From Betaproteobacteria bacterium (GTDB lineage: Bacteria > Pseudomonadota > Gammaproteobacteria > Burkholderiales > Rhodocyclaceae): DNA of 33,022 nucleotides. Each line of letters begins with the position of its first letter. Positions within the stretch are counted from its first letter, which is position 1. This document shows, in pieces, positions 1-7,549 of the stretch. The stretch spans positions 1-33,022 of the forward strand of contig WQYQ01000027.1 of the NCBI GenBank assembly GCA_009781175.1, given 5' to 3'. A program made the translations under genes and the position numbers. The notes below the pieces were generated by a model. That model was given only the letters and a program-made list of their open reading frames with translations. It searched no databases and was not told where the DNA came from.

Positions 1-411
1 TCCTGGCCGTTAATCTGGGTGATGTGCAGCGGATCGCCATCCGGATCGGAGTCGTTGGCCAACACATTGATGGTGACCGGCTTCTCGAACGGGGTGCGGG
101 CGGTATCGTCGGTTGCGACGGGCGGCTGCCCGACGGTGACGGTGACGTTGCCCGTATCGCTGCCGCCGTTGCCATCGTCGACGGTGTAGTCGAAGTGCGC
201 ATCGCCGTGGTAGTCCGGGTCGGGCGTGAAGGTCACGGTGCCGTCGTCATTGAGAGTCACGGTGCCGTTGTCAACGTTTACCGTTTCACCGGGGGCTATC
301 GGCTGGCCGTCGACATGGGTGATGTGTAGCGGATCGCCGTCCGGATCAGAGTCGTTGGCCAATACATCGATGATGACCGGCTTGCCAGCCGGGGTGCGGG
401 CGGTGTCATCG
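1..411 (-). repeat. 300-nt tandem repeats inside the adhesin gene
   Basis: Positions 1-111 repeat positions 301-411 with a 300-nt period, and most differences are single bases. For example, the ATCGCC.TCCGGATC.GAGTCG stretch occurs near 33 and again near 333. Each unit encodes a 100-residue domain: DDTARTP, then LANDSDPDGDPLHIT, a GTVTLNDDGTVTFTPDPDY strand region, and finally a VTVGQPP linker. Only one full unit and the start of the second are visible, so the copy number cannot be judged. Near-identity at DNA level suggests recent amplification or gene conversion. Confidence 0.85.
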
Positions 412-965
412 GCGGCGTGTGGCGGCCGATTGGGCTCTTCGGCAACGGGCGCTCCGGCAACAGGCTCTTCCGTGACGCGGTTGTAGGCGACAAGCTCGAT
501 TCTGTCGTTTTGGGGGTATTGAGATTGAGGGAGTGCGAGCGGGTCGAGTCCTTCGCTGATGCGCAGCAGGCGCACGAAGCCGTGGCCTTCATTGGCGCCG
601 CCGGCGCCCAGACCTGCCCCGGTCGGGTCTAAGGTCGCGAAGGGGTCGGCGCCGGAATTGAGCGCGGTGAGCGCATTGTCTAAATCGCTGGTGGGGTGAC
701 TGACGGCGGCATCCTGCGGAGTTTGAACTTCCTGGTTGAGAAGGTTCGCATCGGCCAACACTTCGCGCCCTTGACCGATTTCGATCCTTTCGTCATGCAT
801 GCCGCGCAGTTCCACGAAACCGTCGGCAGCGGTCACGATGACCTGGCCTTCAGCGATTCTGTCGCCGATTTTGATGACATGCAGGCTGCCATCTGCATAT
901 CGCAGGTAAGCGGTGCCTTTCATATTGGCAACGATGCCTTCTGCGCGGACGGTGGTTGTGGCCAT
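1..965 (-). CDS. LapA-like giant repeat adhesin, N-terminal part (runs off window edge)
   Basis: The frame is open from the ATG at 965-963 to the window edge, giving 321 codons with no stop. Upstream GGAGA sits about 8 nt before the ATG. Residues 1-80 look like the retention module of LapA-type adhesins: a GxV..MKG.AY repeat start, then an 'IGDRIAEGQVI' turn. A linker follows with 'ALNSGADPF', then DPTGAGLGAGG at about 113-123 where LapA proteins carry the LapG protease site, then 'GHGFVRLLRISEG'. From about residue 180, 100-residue tandem-95/cadherin-like repeats begin, each with the acidic calcium-binding motif NDSDPDGDP and ending in FDYTVDDGNGG. By family knowledge such proteins are secreted by a type I system and held in the outer membrane by the folded N-terminal module. 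The cognate ABC/HlyD genes lie just upstream. The C-terminal secretion signal is outside the window. Confidence 0.88.
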   Translation of the reverse strand, partial: MATTTVRAEGIVANMKGTAYLRYADGSLHVIKIGDRIAEGQVIVTAADGFVELRGMHDERIEIGQGREVLADANLLNQEVQTPQDAAVSHPTSDLDNALTALNSGADPFATLDPTGAGLGAGGANEGHGFVRLLRISEGLDPLALPQSQYPQNDRIELVAYNRVTEEPVAGAPVAEEPNRPPHAADDTARTPAGKPVIIDVLANDSDPDGDPLHITHVDGQPIAPGETVNVDNGTVTLNDDGTVTFTPDPDYHGDAHFDYTVDDGNGGSDTGNVTVTVGQPPVATDDTARTPFEKPVTINVLANDSDPDGDPLHITQINGQ

Positions 966-1361
966 GTTCAAATCTCCGAATGAATGGAATCGACACGCTT
1001 CAGAGTGTCCTGCATTTGATATGCAGCGCGCATCGTACTTGTGGACGGTGTTTCTGAAGGATTTGTCAAAAAATGGATTTATTTGGGATGGAGCGTGAAA
1101 AATTCGGCATTTTTGACGGTTGGCTTATGCCGGGGAAATTTGAGTTCCAACGCAATATCGTGTCGATACGCGGAATGGGTTTTGTTTTTTTGTCGAACCA
1201 GTTGAAGGGGCTTTACCCTTCAGAGGCGATTCGGGCCGGGGAAATGTGACCACGAGTCGAGCGTGCAAGCCCCCTTATAGCAGACCCGTTTTACGGAAGG
1301 CGACAGCGTGCATGGCTCTGGTGGCATGTAGCTTGAGTGAACCGCTGTTTTAATTTTTGGG
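966..1361 (-). promoter_or_regulatory. 396-nt intergenic region upstream of the adhesin gene
   Basis: No gene is supported here. The region separates the LuxR-type regulator gene (stop at 1362) from the adhesin start at 965 and must carry the adhesin leader, whether the adhesin has its own promoter or is read through. It is more AT-rich than its surroundings. It contains a perfect 7-bp inverted repeat, TGAAGGG/CCCTTCA with a 6-nt loop (1203-1222), and a minus-strand A-tract just beyond it (1184-1194). A TATAAG hexamer (minus, near 1274-1279) could be a -10 element, but I found no convincing -35 partner. The regulator from the neighbouring operon may act here; that is inference from position only. 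Confidence 0.4.
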
Positions 1362-1970
1362 CTAGCGAATCCCGTGTACTTTGAGCGTGAGTTGCAGACG
1401 GTCCGCGACGCCGAGCTTGTCGAAAATACCGCTCAAGTGCGATTTCACTGTGCGCTCGGTGATGCCAAGCGCCGTGGCGATCTCGGCATTAGATTCGGCG
1501 AGTGCGACGCGCTGCGCGACTTCCTGTTCGCGTTCGGTCAGGCTCTGAGCCCAGTCTGCGGCGATATTGGGTTGTGTCGTATGGACAGCGCGGACGAGCC
1601 GTGCGACGAGGCTGCGGCCGACCCAGAGTTCGCCGGACGCGACGACAGCGAGAATCTGGCGCAGTTGCTCAACCGCGCAATAAGCATGGCAGTAACCTGC
1701 AAAGCCCGCTGCGATTGCGGCAAGGCCCTCCGCGTCATTCGGCTGGCTGCTCGCAAAAACAAGGCGTAGCCGTTTTGCCAGGGGCGGCCAGGCAGTGCTG
1801 TTGAGCTTGGGTAGGTCGGGTAACGCGGCGTCAATGATGACGATGTTTTCCGCTCGAGAAATTTCCGCAGAACTCACAACCCGAAGAGTCGGTGCATCGT
1901 CGCAGGCCGCCTGCCAACGACGGGCGAGCGTGTCGTCATGAGTGGCGAGAGTGATGATGTTGTGTCGCAT
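1362..1970 (-). CDS. LuxR/NarL-type transcriptional regulator with degenerate receiver domain
   Basis: 202 residues. The C-terminal part (about 143-200) is a LuxR-type helix-turn-helix with the LTEREQEV start, the 'NAEIATALGITERTVKSHL' recognition region and the 'IFDKLGV' end typical of NarL-family regulators. The N-terminal half resembles a receiver: an acidic pair at D12/D13, a possible phospho-acceptor D47 after a hydrophobic strand (IVIID), and ASS at 73-75. The conserved lysine of the last receiver strand is absent: the sequence reads GYCHAYCAVEQL, so classical phosphorelay control is doubtful. It starts 6 nt after the stop of the HlyD-type gene, so it is the last gene of the secretion operon, and it faces the adhesin gene downstream. 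A local regulator of adhesin expression is the natural guess. Confidence 0.85.
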   Translation of the reverse strand: MRHNIITLATHDDTLARRWQAACDDAPTLRVVSSAEISRAENIVIIDAALPDLPKLNSTAWPPLAKRLRLVFASSQPNDAEGLAAIAAGFAGYCHAYCAVEQLRQILAVVASGELWVGRSLVARLVRAVHTTQPNIAADWAQSLTEREQEVAQRVALAESNAEIATALGITERTVKSHLSGIFDKLGVADRLQLTLKVHGIR

Positions 1971-1976
1971 TTTGTC

Positions 1977-3359
1977 TCAGCGTTCGGTCAGCGCGGCTGC
2001 CTTGGCGCGCAGCACGGGCTTGAGCAAGTAGGAAAGAATCGATTTTTTCCCCGTAAGGATATTAACCTCCGCCACCATGCCGGGGATGATTGGCATGTGC
2101 TTGGCGCCAATTGTGTTGGCTTTGGTGCGCACGCGGACCTCGTAGAACGCGTTGCCCTTTTCGTCGATAACCGTATCGGCGCCGATATGTTCAAGGGTGC
2201 CGTCAAGCCCGCCATAAATCGAAAAGTCGTAGGCCGTGAATTTCACCAGCGCGGGCTGGCCTGGGCGAAGGAAGGCGATGTCGCGCGGCAGGACGCGGGC
2301 TTCAAGCAAGAGCTCTTCATCGCTTGGAACAACCTCGATGATCTCCTTGCCCGGCTGTACCACGCCGCCTATCGTATGGACGAAAAGTTGCTTCACGGTG
2401 CCGCGCATCGGCGAGCGGATTTCCGCTTGTTTCACGCGGTCGGCCAAGCCGACGCTGCCTTCGGAAAGCGCGCTGATTTTTGCATTCGTCTCCGATAGTT
2501 CGGCGCGCGCCTGGTTTTTTATCTGTAGCTCGACTTCCTGAATCTTGCGTTGCGCTTCACCAATGGCGGCCTGGATACGCGGGATTTGCGCACTCGCCGC
2601 GTCGCGTTCGCCGCGATAGCGCGCCACATCGCGTTGCAGGCGCAGCAGTTCGACTTCCGATACAGCGCCGGTTTGCACCAAGGGACGGGTTACTTCAAGC
2701 TCTTGGGCGGTCAGGTTGTAACTGCTGATGGCCTGGTCGCGGCGGGCGCGCACTTCGTTGAGTTCCTGTGAGCGCTGTGAGAGCTGTTCGCGCGCGACGC
2801 CGACACTGGCGTCAAGTTCCGCGCGTTTTGATAGATAGGCTGCGCGCTCTTGTTCCACAACGTCCGGGATGGCTTGCTGCGCTTCGGGCGGTGGGACGAA
2901 ATCCTTGCCTTCCGCGATGGCGGTCAGGCGGGCGGCTTTCGCTTGCAAGGCAAGGTATTGCGCGCGGTTTTCCCTCAGAGAGGAGACGAAGCGCGTCGGG
3001 TCGATCTTCAACAGCAACTGACCCTTTTCGACCGTTTGGCCTTCCTTGACGAGAATTTCCGAGACGATGCCGCCATCCAGGCTTTGGATGACCTGATTCT
3101 GGCTCGAAGGAATTACCTTGCCTTCGCCACGGGTGACTTCATCCAACTGGGCAAGCGCGGCCCACACGATCAGTACGCAGAGCGCAGCTAACGAGATCCA
3201 TACCGCCAGCCGCGCGCCACGCGGGGTTTGTTCGCCAATGGCCCAATCGGCGTCGGCCTGGTGGTCTTTATCGTTATGGAGGTCGTTGCGGCCGGCGACT
3301 TTGAGCAGGCGATCGAAGAGGCGCGAGGTGGCGCGAAAAACCGGATTCCTCTTGGCCAT
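1977..3359 (-). CDS. lapC: HlyD/LapC-type membrane fusion protein of a type I secretion system
   Basis: 460 residues from the ATG at 3359-3357, which lies 1 nt after the TGA of the ABC transporter gene; an in-frame upstream extension would overlap that gene and lacks homology. A cytoplasmic tail (1-50) is followed by one membrane segment at about 51-70 (WISLAALCVLIVWAALA). A first lipoyl-like half follows (VIQSLDGGIVSEILVKEGQ, 90-108), then a long periplasmic coiled coil (about 125-310), the second lipoyl half (IRSPMRGTVKQL, 314-325), a beta barrel, and the family ending 'IIPGMVAEVNILTGKKS' with YLLKPVLRA. By family knowledge it links the inner-membrane ABC transporter to a TolC-like outer-membrane channel. 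The Lap name is by analogy, given the LapA-like substrate next door. Confidence 0.92.
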   Translation of the reverse strand: MAKRNPVFRATSRLFDRLLKVAGRNDLHNDKDHQADADWAIGEQTPRGARLAVWISLAALCVLIVWAALAQLDEVTRGEGKVIPSSQNQVIQSLDGGIVSEILVKEGQTVEKGQLLLKIDPTRFVSSLRENRAQYLALQAKAARLTAIAEGKDFVPPPEAQQAIPDVVEQERAAYLSKRAELDASVGVAREQLSQRSQELNEVRARRDQAISSYNLTAQELEVTRPLVQTGAVSEVELLRLQRDVARYRGERDAASAQIPRIQAAIGEAQRKIQEVELQIKNQARAELSETNAKISALSEGSVGLADRVKQAEIRSPMRGTVKQLFVHTIGGVVQPGKEIIEVVPSDEELLLEARVLPRDIAFLRPGQPALVKFTAYDFSIYGGLDGTLEHIGADTVIDEKGNAFYEVRVRTKANTIGAKHMPIIPGMVAEVNILTGKKSILSYLLKPVLRAKAAALTER

Positions 3360-3360
3360 T

Positions 3361-5514
3361 TCAGTTTGCCCTCCCGATGCGACCTTGTTGCAAAGCTTCG
3401 ACGACTTGGGCCTTGGGCCCATCCGCAACGATTTGTCCGTTGTCGATGACGATCAGGCGATCGACGAGATCGAGCAGGGAGGTGCGATGCGTGATCAAAA
3501 GCATCGTCTTGCCGTTCATCGTGGCGCGCAGGCGTTGTTTGAGCTGGTCTTCGCTCTGGTGATCCATGTTCGAACTGGGTTCGTCGAGCAACAGAATCGG
3601 AGGATCGTGCAGGATCGCGCGGGCAATCGCGACCGCTTGGCGCTGCCCGCCCGAGAGCGATTCGCCGCGTTCGCCAATTCGCATGTCGAAACCGCGCGGA
3701 TGCATGTTGGCGAATTCGGTTACGCCGGCAACATCCGCCGCCGCGAGGATGGCGTCGTCTTCGGCGAATGGCGCGCCGAGGGCGATGTTCTCGCGCAGGC
3801 TGCCGTAGAAGAGCGTGATGTCCTGCGGCACGAGACCGATGGCGCGGCGCAGTTCGGCTGGGTCGATCTGGCGCGTGTCGATGCCGTCGATGAGCACAGC
3901 GCCTTGCTTGGGCTGATAGAGCCCGAGAATCAGTTTTTCGAGCGTCGTTTTGCCCGAACCGATCCGTCCGATGATCGCGGCCTTTTCGCCCGGAGCGAGG
4001 TGGAAGGAAACATTGCGCAAGGCAAGCTGGTCGCGCCCCGGATAGGAGAAACTGAGGTTGCGGAATTCGATTTCGCCGCGGAATTGCGCCCGATGCAGGA
4101 ACGCGGCGTTTTCGGGGCGTTCGACCGGCAGTTGCATTTGCTTTTCGACGCCGCGCAGCGCGGTCCGCGCATTGTGATATTGCAGCATCAGCCCGGCGAT
4201 CTGGCCCAAGGGCGAAAGCATGCGGCTGGCGAGCATCGAGGCGGCGATGATGCCGCCCAGCGAAAGTTTGGCGTTGATCAGCAGATACACGCCGAGCACG
4301 ACCGTCGATACGGTCACGAGCTGTTGGATCAGCAGCGTGAAATTGATGACCGTTGCCGAAAGCAGTTTCATGCGCGTGCCGACTTGGGCGATGAAGAGGG
4401 TGGCGCGTTCCCAGGCGCGCTGGGTTGGCCCTTCCGCGCCTTGCGTCTTGACGGTTTCCAGCCCGACCATGGCTTCGACGAGGGTCGCATTGCGTTGCGC
4501 GTTGGCGCGATAGGTCGTTTCGGTCAGCGCGTGCAGTTTGGGCTGCACGACGAGCGCGACGAAGATCGCGAGCGCGCCGCCGACTAAAGGTGGCAGTGCC
4601 AGCCACGGTGAAAGCCAGATCAGCACGAGTACGAAGAGCAGCGAGAACGGCAGGTCGACCAGGGCCGTGACCGTGGCGGAGGCGATGAAGTCGCGCACGC
4701 TTTCGAAGGCGCGCAGATTGGCGACGAACGAACCGACCGACTCCGGGCGTGCTTCCATGCGTATGCCGAGCACGCGCTCCATGATCTTGGCGGATAGGGT
4801 CACATCAATGCGTTTGCCGGCCGAATCGATAATGAAGGCGCGCAAAGTGCGCAGGCTGAAATCGAAAATGAAGACGAGCAGGATGCCGACGGCGAGTACC
4901 CAGAGCGTTTCCTCCGCATGGTTCGGAACGACGCGGTCGTACACGTTCATCGAGAACAAGGGCAGCGCAATCGAAAAGAGGTTGATCGCGATCGAGGCGA
5001 GCAAAGCGTCGCGATAGAGCCGCCAATTGTTGAAAACGACGCTCCAGAACCAGTGTCTGCCGCGAACTTTTCCGACCTCCGGCGCCCGTGGATCGAAGCG
5101 GAAGCGCGGCCGGACATAACAAACGACACCGGAAAAAAGCTTTTCGAGTGTTTCCTTGGTGAGCGAGACTTCCGACTCTCCGCCTTCGGGGAAACGCACG
5201 CGCGCTTTGCCATTCTCTTTCCACTCCAGCAGCAGGCATGCGCGCTTATCTTGCAGGAGCAGGATGGCGGGTAGGAGATTGGCGCGGATTTTGTCGAGCG
5301 GTTGGCGCACGAGCCGCGCCGAAAGCCCTGCACGCGCAGCCGCGCGCGATAAAAGCGAGGGCGTCAGGCGGTTTTCGACGAGCGGCAAACCCGCCGCGAG
5401 CGCTTCATGCGTCCAAGGATGGCCGTGGATGCGCGTGAGCGCGGCAAGACAGTCGAGCAACGGATCGTCATGCGTTGCGTGTTCGTTCAGATGCCAGGAG
5501 CGGGATTGAGTCAT
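3361..5514 (-). CDS. lapB: LapB-type type I secretion ABC transporter with degenerate C39-like domain
   Basis: 717 residues, the usual size of RTX/Lap exporters. Residues 1-135 form a C39 peptidase-like domain, but the active-site pattern is lost: the only cysteine near the usual place (C22, in LLDCLAAL) is not in a QCG-type motif, so it should bind substrate rather than cleave it. Transmembrane helices span about 158-450. The nucleotide-binding domain holds Walker A GRIGSGKT (516-523), Q-loop LVPQD (561-565), signature LSGGQ (620-624), Walker B ILLLDE (640-645) and H-loop His676. The gene lies 39 nt after the 106-aa gene and 1 nt before the HlyD-type gene. I see no Shine-Dalgarno motif before the ATG. 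The likely cargo is the repeat adhesin at the left edge. Confidence 0.93.
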   Translation of the reverse strand: MTQSRSWHLNEHATHDDPLLDCLAALTRIHGHPWTHEALAAGLPLVENRLTPSLLSRAAARAGLSARLVRQPLDKIRANLLPAILLLQDKRACLLLEWKENGKARVRFPEGGESEVSLTKETLEKLFSGVVCYVRPRFRFDPRAPEVGKVRGRHWFWSVVFNNWRLYRDALLASIAINLFSIALPLFSMNVYDRVVPNHAEETLWVLAVGILLVFIFDFSLRTLRAFIIDSAGKRIDVTLSAKIMERVLGIRMEARPESVGSFVANLRAFESVRDFIASATVTALVDLPFSLLFVLVLIWLSPWLALPPLVGGALAIFVALVVQPKLHALTETTYRANAQRNATLVEAMVGLETVKTQGAEGPTQRAWERATLFIAQVGTRMKLLSATVINFTLLIQQLVTVSTVVLGVYLLINAKLSLGGIIAASMLASRMLSPLGQIAGLMLQYHNARTALRGVEKQMQLPVERPENAAFLHRAQFRGEIEFRNLSFSYPGRDQLALRNVSFHLAPGEKAAIIGRIGSGKTTLEKLILGLYQPKQGAVLIDGIDTRQIDPAELRRAIGLVPQDITLFYGSLRENIALGAPFAEDDAILAAADVAGVTEFANMHPRGFDMRIGERGESLSGGQRQAVAIARAILHDPPILLLDEPSSNMDHQSEDQLKQRLRATMNGKTMLLITHRTSLLDLVDRLIVIDNGQIVADGPKAQVVEALQQGRIGRAN

Positions 5515-5553
5515 GTGCGTAATACGGAGGTCGGGGTCGCGGGGGGAAGCGGA

Positions 5554-5874
5554 TCAGAGCACATCCTTGTCGCCTAAAAGATCGAGCGCGTCATGGAGGC
5601 GCCGGCGCAGACCTTTGCGGGCGGAAAGTTTGCGCTGCGCGTCATGCGGCAGATCGGTCACGCGTAAGATGCCTTTCACGATCAAGGCGTCGATCACATC
5701 TTCAAGCACCCGGATGAACTCCGCATCGAGCGAATTGAAGGTGTTTTCGGGGGTGTAACCGACGAAAGCCAAAACATCGGGATGGTCTGCCGGGAGTTCT
5801 TCCTGTGCATCTGCAGTGGGGCTGGGGAGTAAGGCGGAAATGTTTCCGTCTGGGCTGCGGCGGATGAATGGCAT
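5554..5874 (-). CDS. Conserved 106-aa small protein, first gene of the secretion operon
   Basis: 106 residues with no signal peptide or membrane segment. The N-terminus is MPFIRRSPDG followed by a short acidic linker. The core (about 45-104) is helical and charged: LDAEFIRVLEDVIDALIVKG, then ILRVTDLPHDAQRKL, then 'ARKGLRRRLHDALDLLGD'. I recognise the pattern VLEDVID.LI.KG.....TDLP..AQ.KL from small proteins common in proteobacteria. These are sometimes labelled as tryptophan synthase beta-like, although nothing here resembles that PLP enzyme. Function unknown. A GAGAGA motif lies upstream of the ATG. Position suggests co-expression with the exporter. Confidence 0.75.
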   Translation of the reverse strand: MPFIRRSPDGNISALLPSPTADAQEELPADHPDVLAFVGYTPENTFNSLDAEFIRVLEDVIDALIVKGILRVTDLPHDAQRKLSARKGLRRRLHDALDLLGDKDVL

Positions 5875-6163
5875 GGTATCTCTCTCGACGTTGGTCGAGC
5901 CTACTAAAGTGTTGCGAGTCTTAATGCGGTGAAACCGCTCTATTATTGTTTCTCTTCGGCCCGAAACCGGCCTGACTTTAGGCGGATTTCAGCCGAGAGA
6001 GGGATTAATCGACACAGAGCAATCGCACGAGATGCCGCGTGCGATCTGGGCTACCACGGCGTCCGAGCGTCGTTTTTCCGACTCGGATGACACGTTGTAG
6101 CCGACATTCAAGGTGGATGTCGCGGAAAAATTTCAGGGGGTGATGTGTATTGAGGCGGTATTT
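5875..6163. promoter_or_regulatory. 289-nt leader region between ispH and the secretion operon
   Basis: No gene seen. It contains several stem-loops: ATCGCACG/CGTGCGAT, 8 bp perfect with an 8-nt loop (6022-6045); TCCGA..GTCG pairing with CGACTCGGA around a T-rich loop, with a 2-nt bulge (6062-6087); and GCGGT/ACCGC with a 3-nt loop (5926-5938). None is followed by a T-run on the minus strand, so they are not classical terminators of ispH. The region probably holds the promoter and leader of the secretion operon. Confidence 0.4.
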
Positions 6164-7093
6164 TTACACGGAAGAGCGTAATTCCGCTGGCAAGGGGAAA
6201 GCGATGTTTTCGTTTACGCCGTCCAGCGTCTGCACACTGGAGACACCAAGCTCGCGCAAGCGGGCAACGACTTCGTTGACGAGCACTTCCGGGGCCGAGG
6301 CGCCCGCCGATATGCCGATCCGTTTATGCCCAGCGATCCAGGCGGGATCGATTGCTGCGGCGTTATCGATCAGCCAGGCCGGTGTGCCACGTAGTGCCGC
6401 GACTTCACGCAGCCGATTCGAGTTCGAGCTGTTTTTCGAGCCGACGACGAACACCGCATCGACTTGCGGCGCCATGAATTTGATCGCATCTTGCCGGTTT
6501 TGCGTGGCGTAGCAAATGTCGTCACGTTTAGGGCCGACGATTTCGGGGAAGCGGGCTTTCAATGCATCGACGATAGCCTGGGCATCGTCGACCGAGAGCG
6601 TGGTTTGCGTGACATAAGCAAGCTGCTCGGGGTTGGTGACCGCAAGCGCATTGACGTCTTGAACGGTTTCGACGAGGTACATGCCGCCCGTGCTTTGTCC
6701 CATCGTGCCCTCGACTTCCGGGTGGCCTTTGTGGCCGATCATGACGATTTCGCGCCCCGCAGTGCGCATCCGCTGCACTTCGATATGGACTTTGGTGACC
6801 AGGGGACAGGTGGCGTCGAAAACCTTGAGGCCGCGTCGTTCCGCCTCGGCGCGCACCGCTTGTGCAACGCCGTGAGCGGAAAAAATGACCGTACCGCCGG
6901 CCGGAACCTCGTCCAACTCCTCGACGAAAATCGCGCCTTTATCGCGCAGACCGTCGACGACGAACTTGTTGTGCACAACTTCGTGGCGGACGTAGATCGG
7001 CGCGCCGAAAAGTTCGAGCGCGCGTTCGACGATCAGGATTGCGCGTTCGACGCCGGCACAAAAACCGCGCGGATTGGCAAGGAGGATTTCCAT
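6164..7093 (-). CDS. ispH: 4-hydroxy-3-methylbut-2-enyl diphosphate reductase
   Basis: 309 residues, the normal length for IspH/LytB. It catalyses the last step of the MEP isoprenoid pathway, reducing HMBPP to IPP and DMAPP with a [4Fe-4S] cluster in the cytoplasm. The three cluster cysteines are visible: C12 in [13 protein letters not shown]96 in [11 protein letters not shown] and C194 in [11 protein letters not shown]. The catalytic segment GHPEVEGT (H124, E126) and the SSNSNRL substrate-binding motif are also present. AAGG lies just upstream of the ATG. It is the last gene of the ribF-ileS-lspA-fkpB-ispH cluster, 21 nt after the fkpB stop, an order common in beta- and gammaproteobacteria. 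Confidence 0.97.
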   Translation of the reverse strand: MEILLANPRGFCAGVERAILIVERALELFGAPIYVRHEVVHNKFVVDGLRDKGAIFVEELDEVPAGGTVIFSAHGVAQAVRAEAERRGLKVFDATCPLVTKVHIEVQRMRTAGREIVMIGHKGHPEVEGTMGQSTGGMYLVETVQDVNALAVTNPEQLAYVTQTTLSVDDAQAIVDALKARFPEIVGPKRDDICYATQNRQDAIKFMAPQVDAVFVVGSKNSSNSNRLREVAALRGTPAWLIDNAAAIDPAWIAGHKRIGISAGASAPEVLVNEVVARLRELGVSSVQTLDGVNENIAFPLPAELRSSV

Positions 7094-7114
7094 TTTGGAC
7101 CTTAGAACGGGTTC

Positions 7115-7549
7115 TCAGTTGATGCCGATAACCTCTACCTCAAAACACACCGCCCGCCCGGCCAGCGGGTGATTGAAGTCGAGCCGAATCGAATCGGCCT
7201 CTACTTCGAGCACCTGACCCGAGAAACGGTTTCCGTCGGGAGCGGTGAAAGCCAGAACCTGCCCCGCTTCGAGTTCGGTATCGTTTGCCGGCAGGGCCGC
7301 GCGTGGAATCCGCTCGACGAGCGCCGTATGCCGCGGCCCGAACGCGACGTTTTCGGCAAGCTCAAATGCGCGGTATTCGCCGGCGCTGAGGCCGAGTAAG
7401 CAATTTTCCAATCCGCGCGTGAGTTCGCCGCTGCCGAGCTGTAATGTTGCCGGCGTGGATTCGAAGGTCGAAATCAGCGTCGCACCGCCGCTCTGGGTGA
7501 TGCGGTAGTTCAAGGTTACGAGGCTATCGGCCTGAATAGTGTTGCTCAT
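7115..7549 (-). CDS. fkpB: FKBP-type peptidyl-prolyl isomerase, SlyD/FkpB-like
   Basis: 144 residues. The start ATG overlaps the lspA stop in an ATGA junction (7549-7546), which fixes the start against a longer in-frame extension through lspA. The fold pattern is SlyD-like: DSLVTLNYRI at the N-terminus, LGSGELTRGLENCLLGL around 38-54, then the insert-in-flap domain starting VAFGPRHTALV, and a C-terminal strand DFNHPLAGRAVCFEVEVI that closes the FKBP domain. The family catalyses proline isomerisation and acts as a folding chaperone. There is no metal-binding histidine-rich tail as in E. coli SlyD, which favours FkpB. It is translationally coupled to lspA. Confidence 0.9.
   Translation of the reverse strand: MSNTIQADSLVTLNYRITQSGGATLISTFESTPATLQLGSGELTRGLENCLLGLSAGEYRAFELAENVAFGPRHTALVERIPRAALPANDTELEAGQVLAFTAPDGNRFSGQVLEVEADSIRLDFNHPLAGRAVCFEVEVIGIN

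Noticed and set aside
1064..1069. Perfect TTGACA (minus strand) as -35 of the adhesin promoter
   Set aside because: No acceptable -10 at 16-18 nt; the nearest candidate, TACGAT, is about 24 nt away.
3118..4587. Long plus-strand open frame opposite the ABC transporter gene
   Set aside because: It is antisense to a well-supported gene, has no recognisable domain, and reflects the GC-rich codon pattern of the real frame.
3400..5514. An active C39 peptidase in the ABC transporter (as in bacteriocin exporters)
   Set aside because: The N-terminal domain lacks the QCG-type catalytic cysteine motif, so a non-cleaving C39-like domain fits better.
5554..5874. Tryptophan synthase beta subunit
   Set aside because: At 106 residues and without any PLP-binding motif it cannot be that enzyme, despite the label used for similar small proteins.
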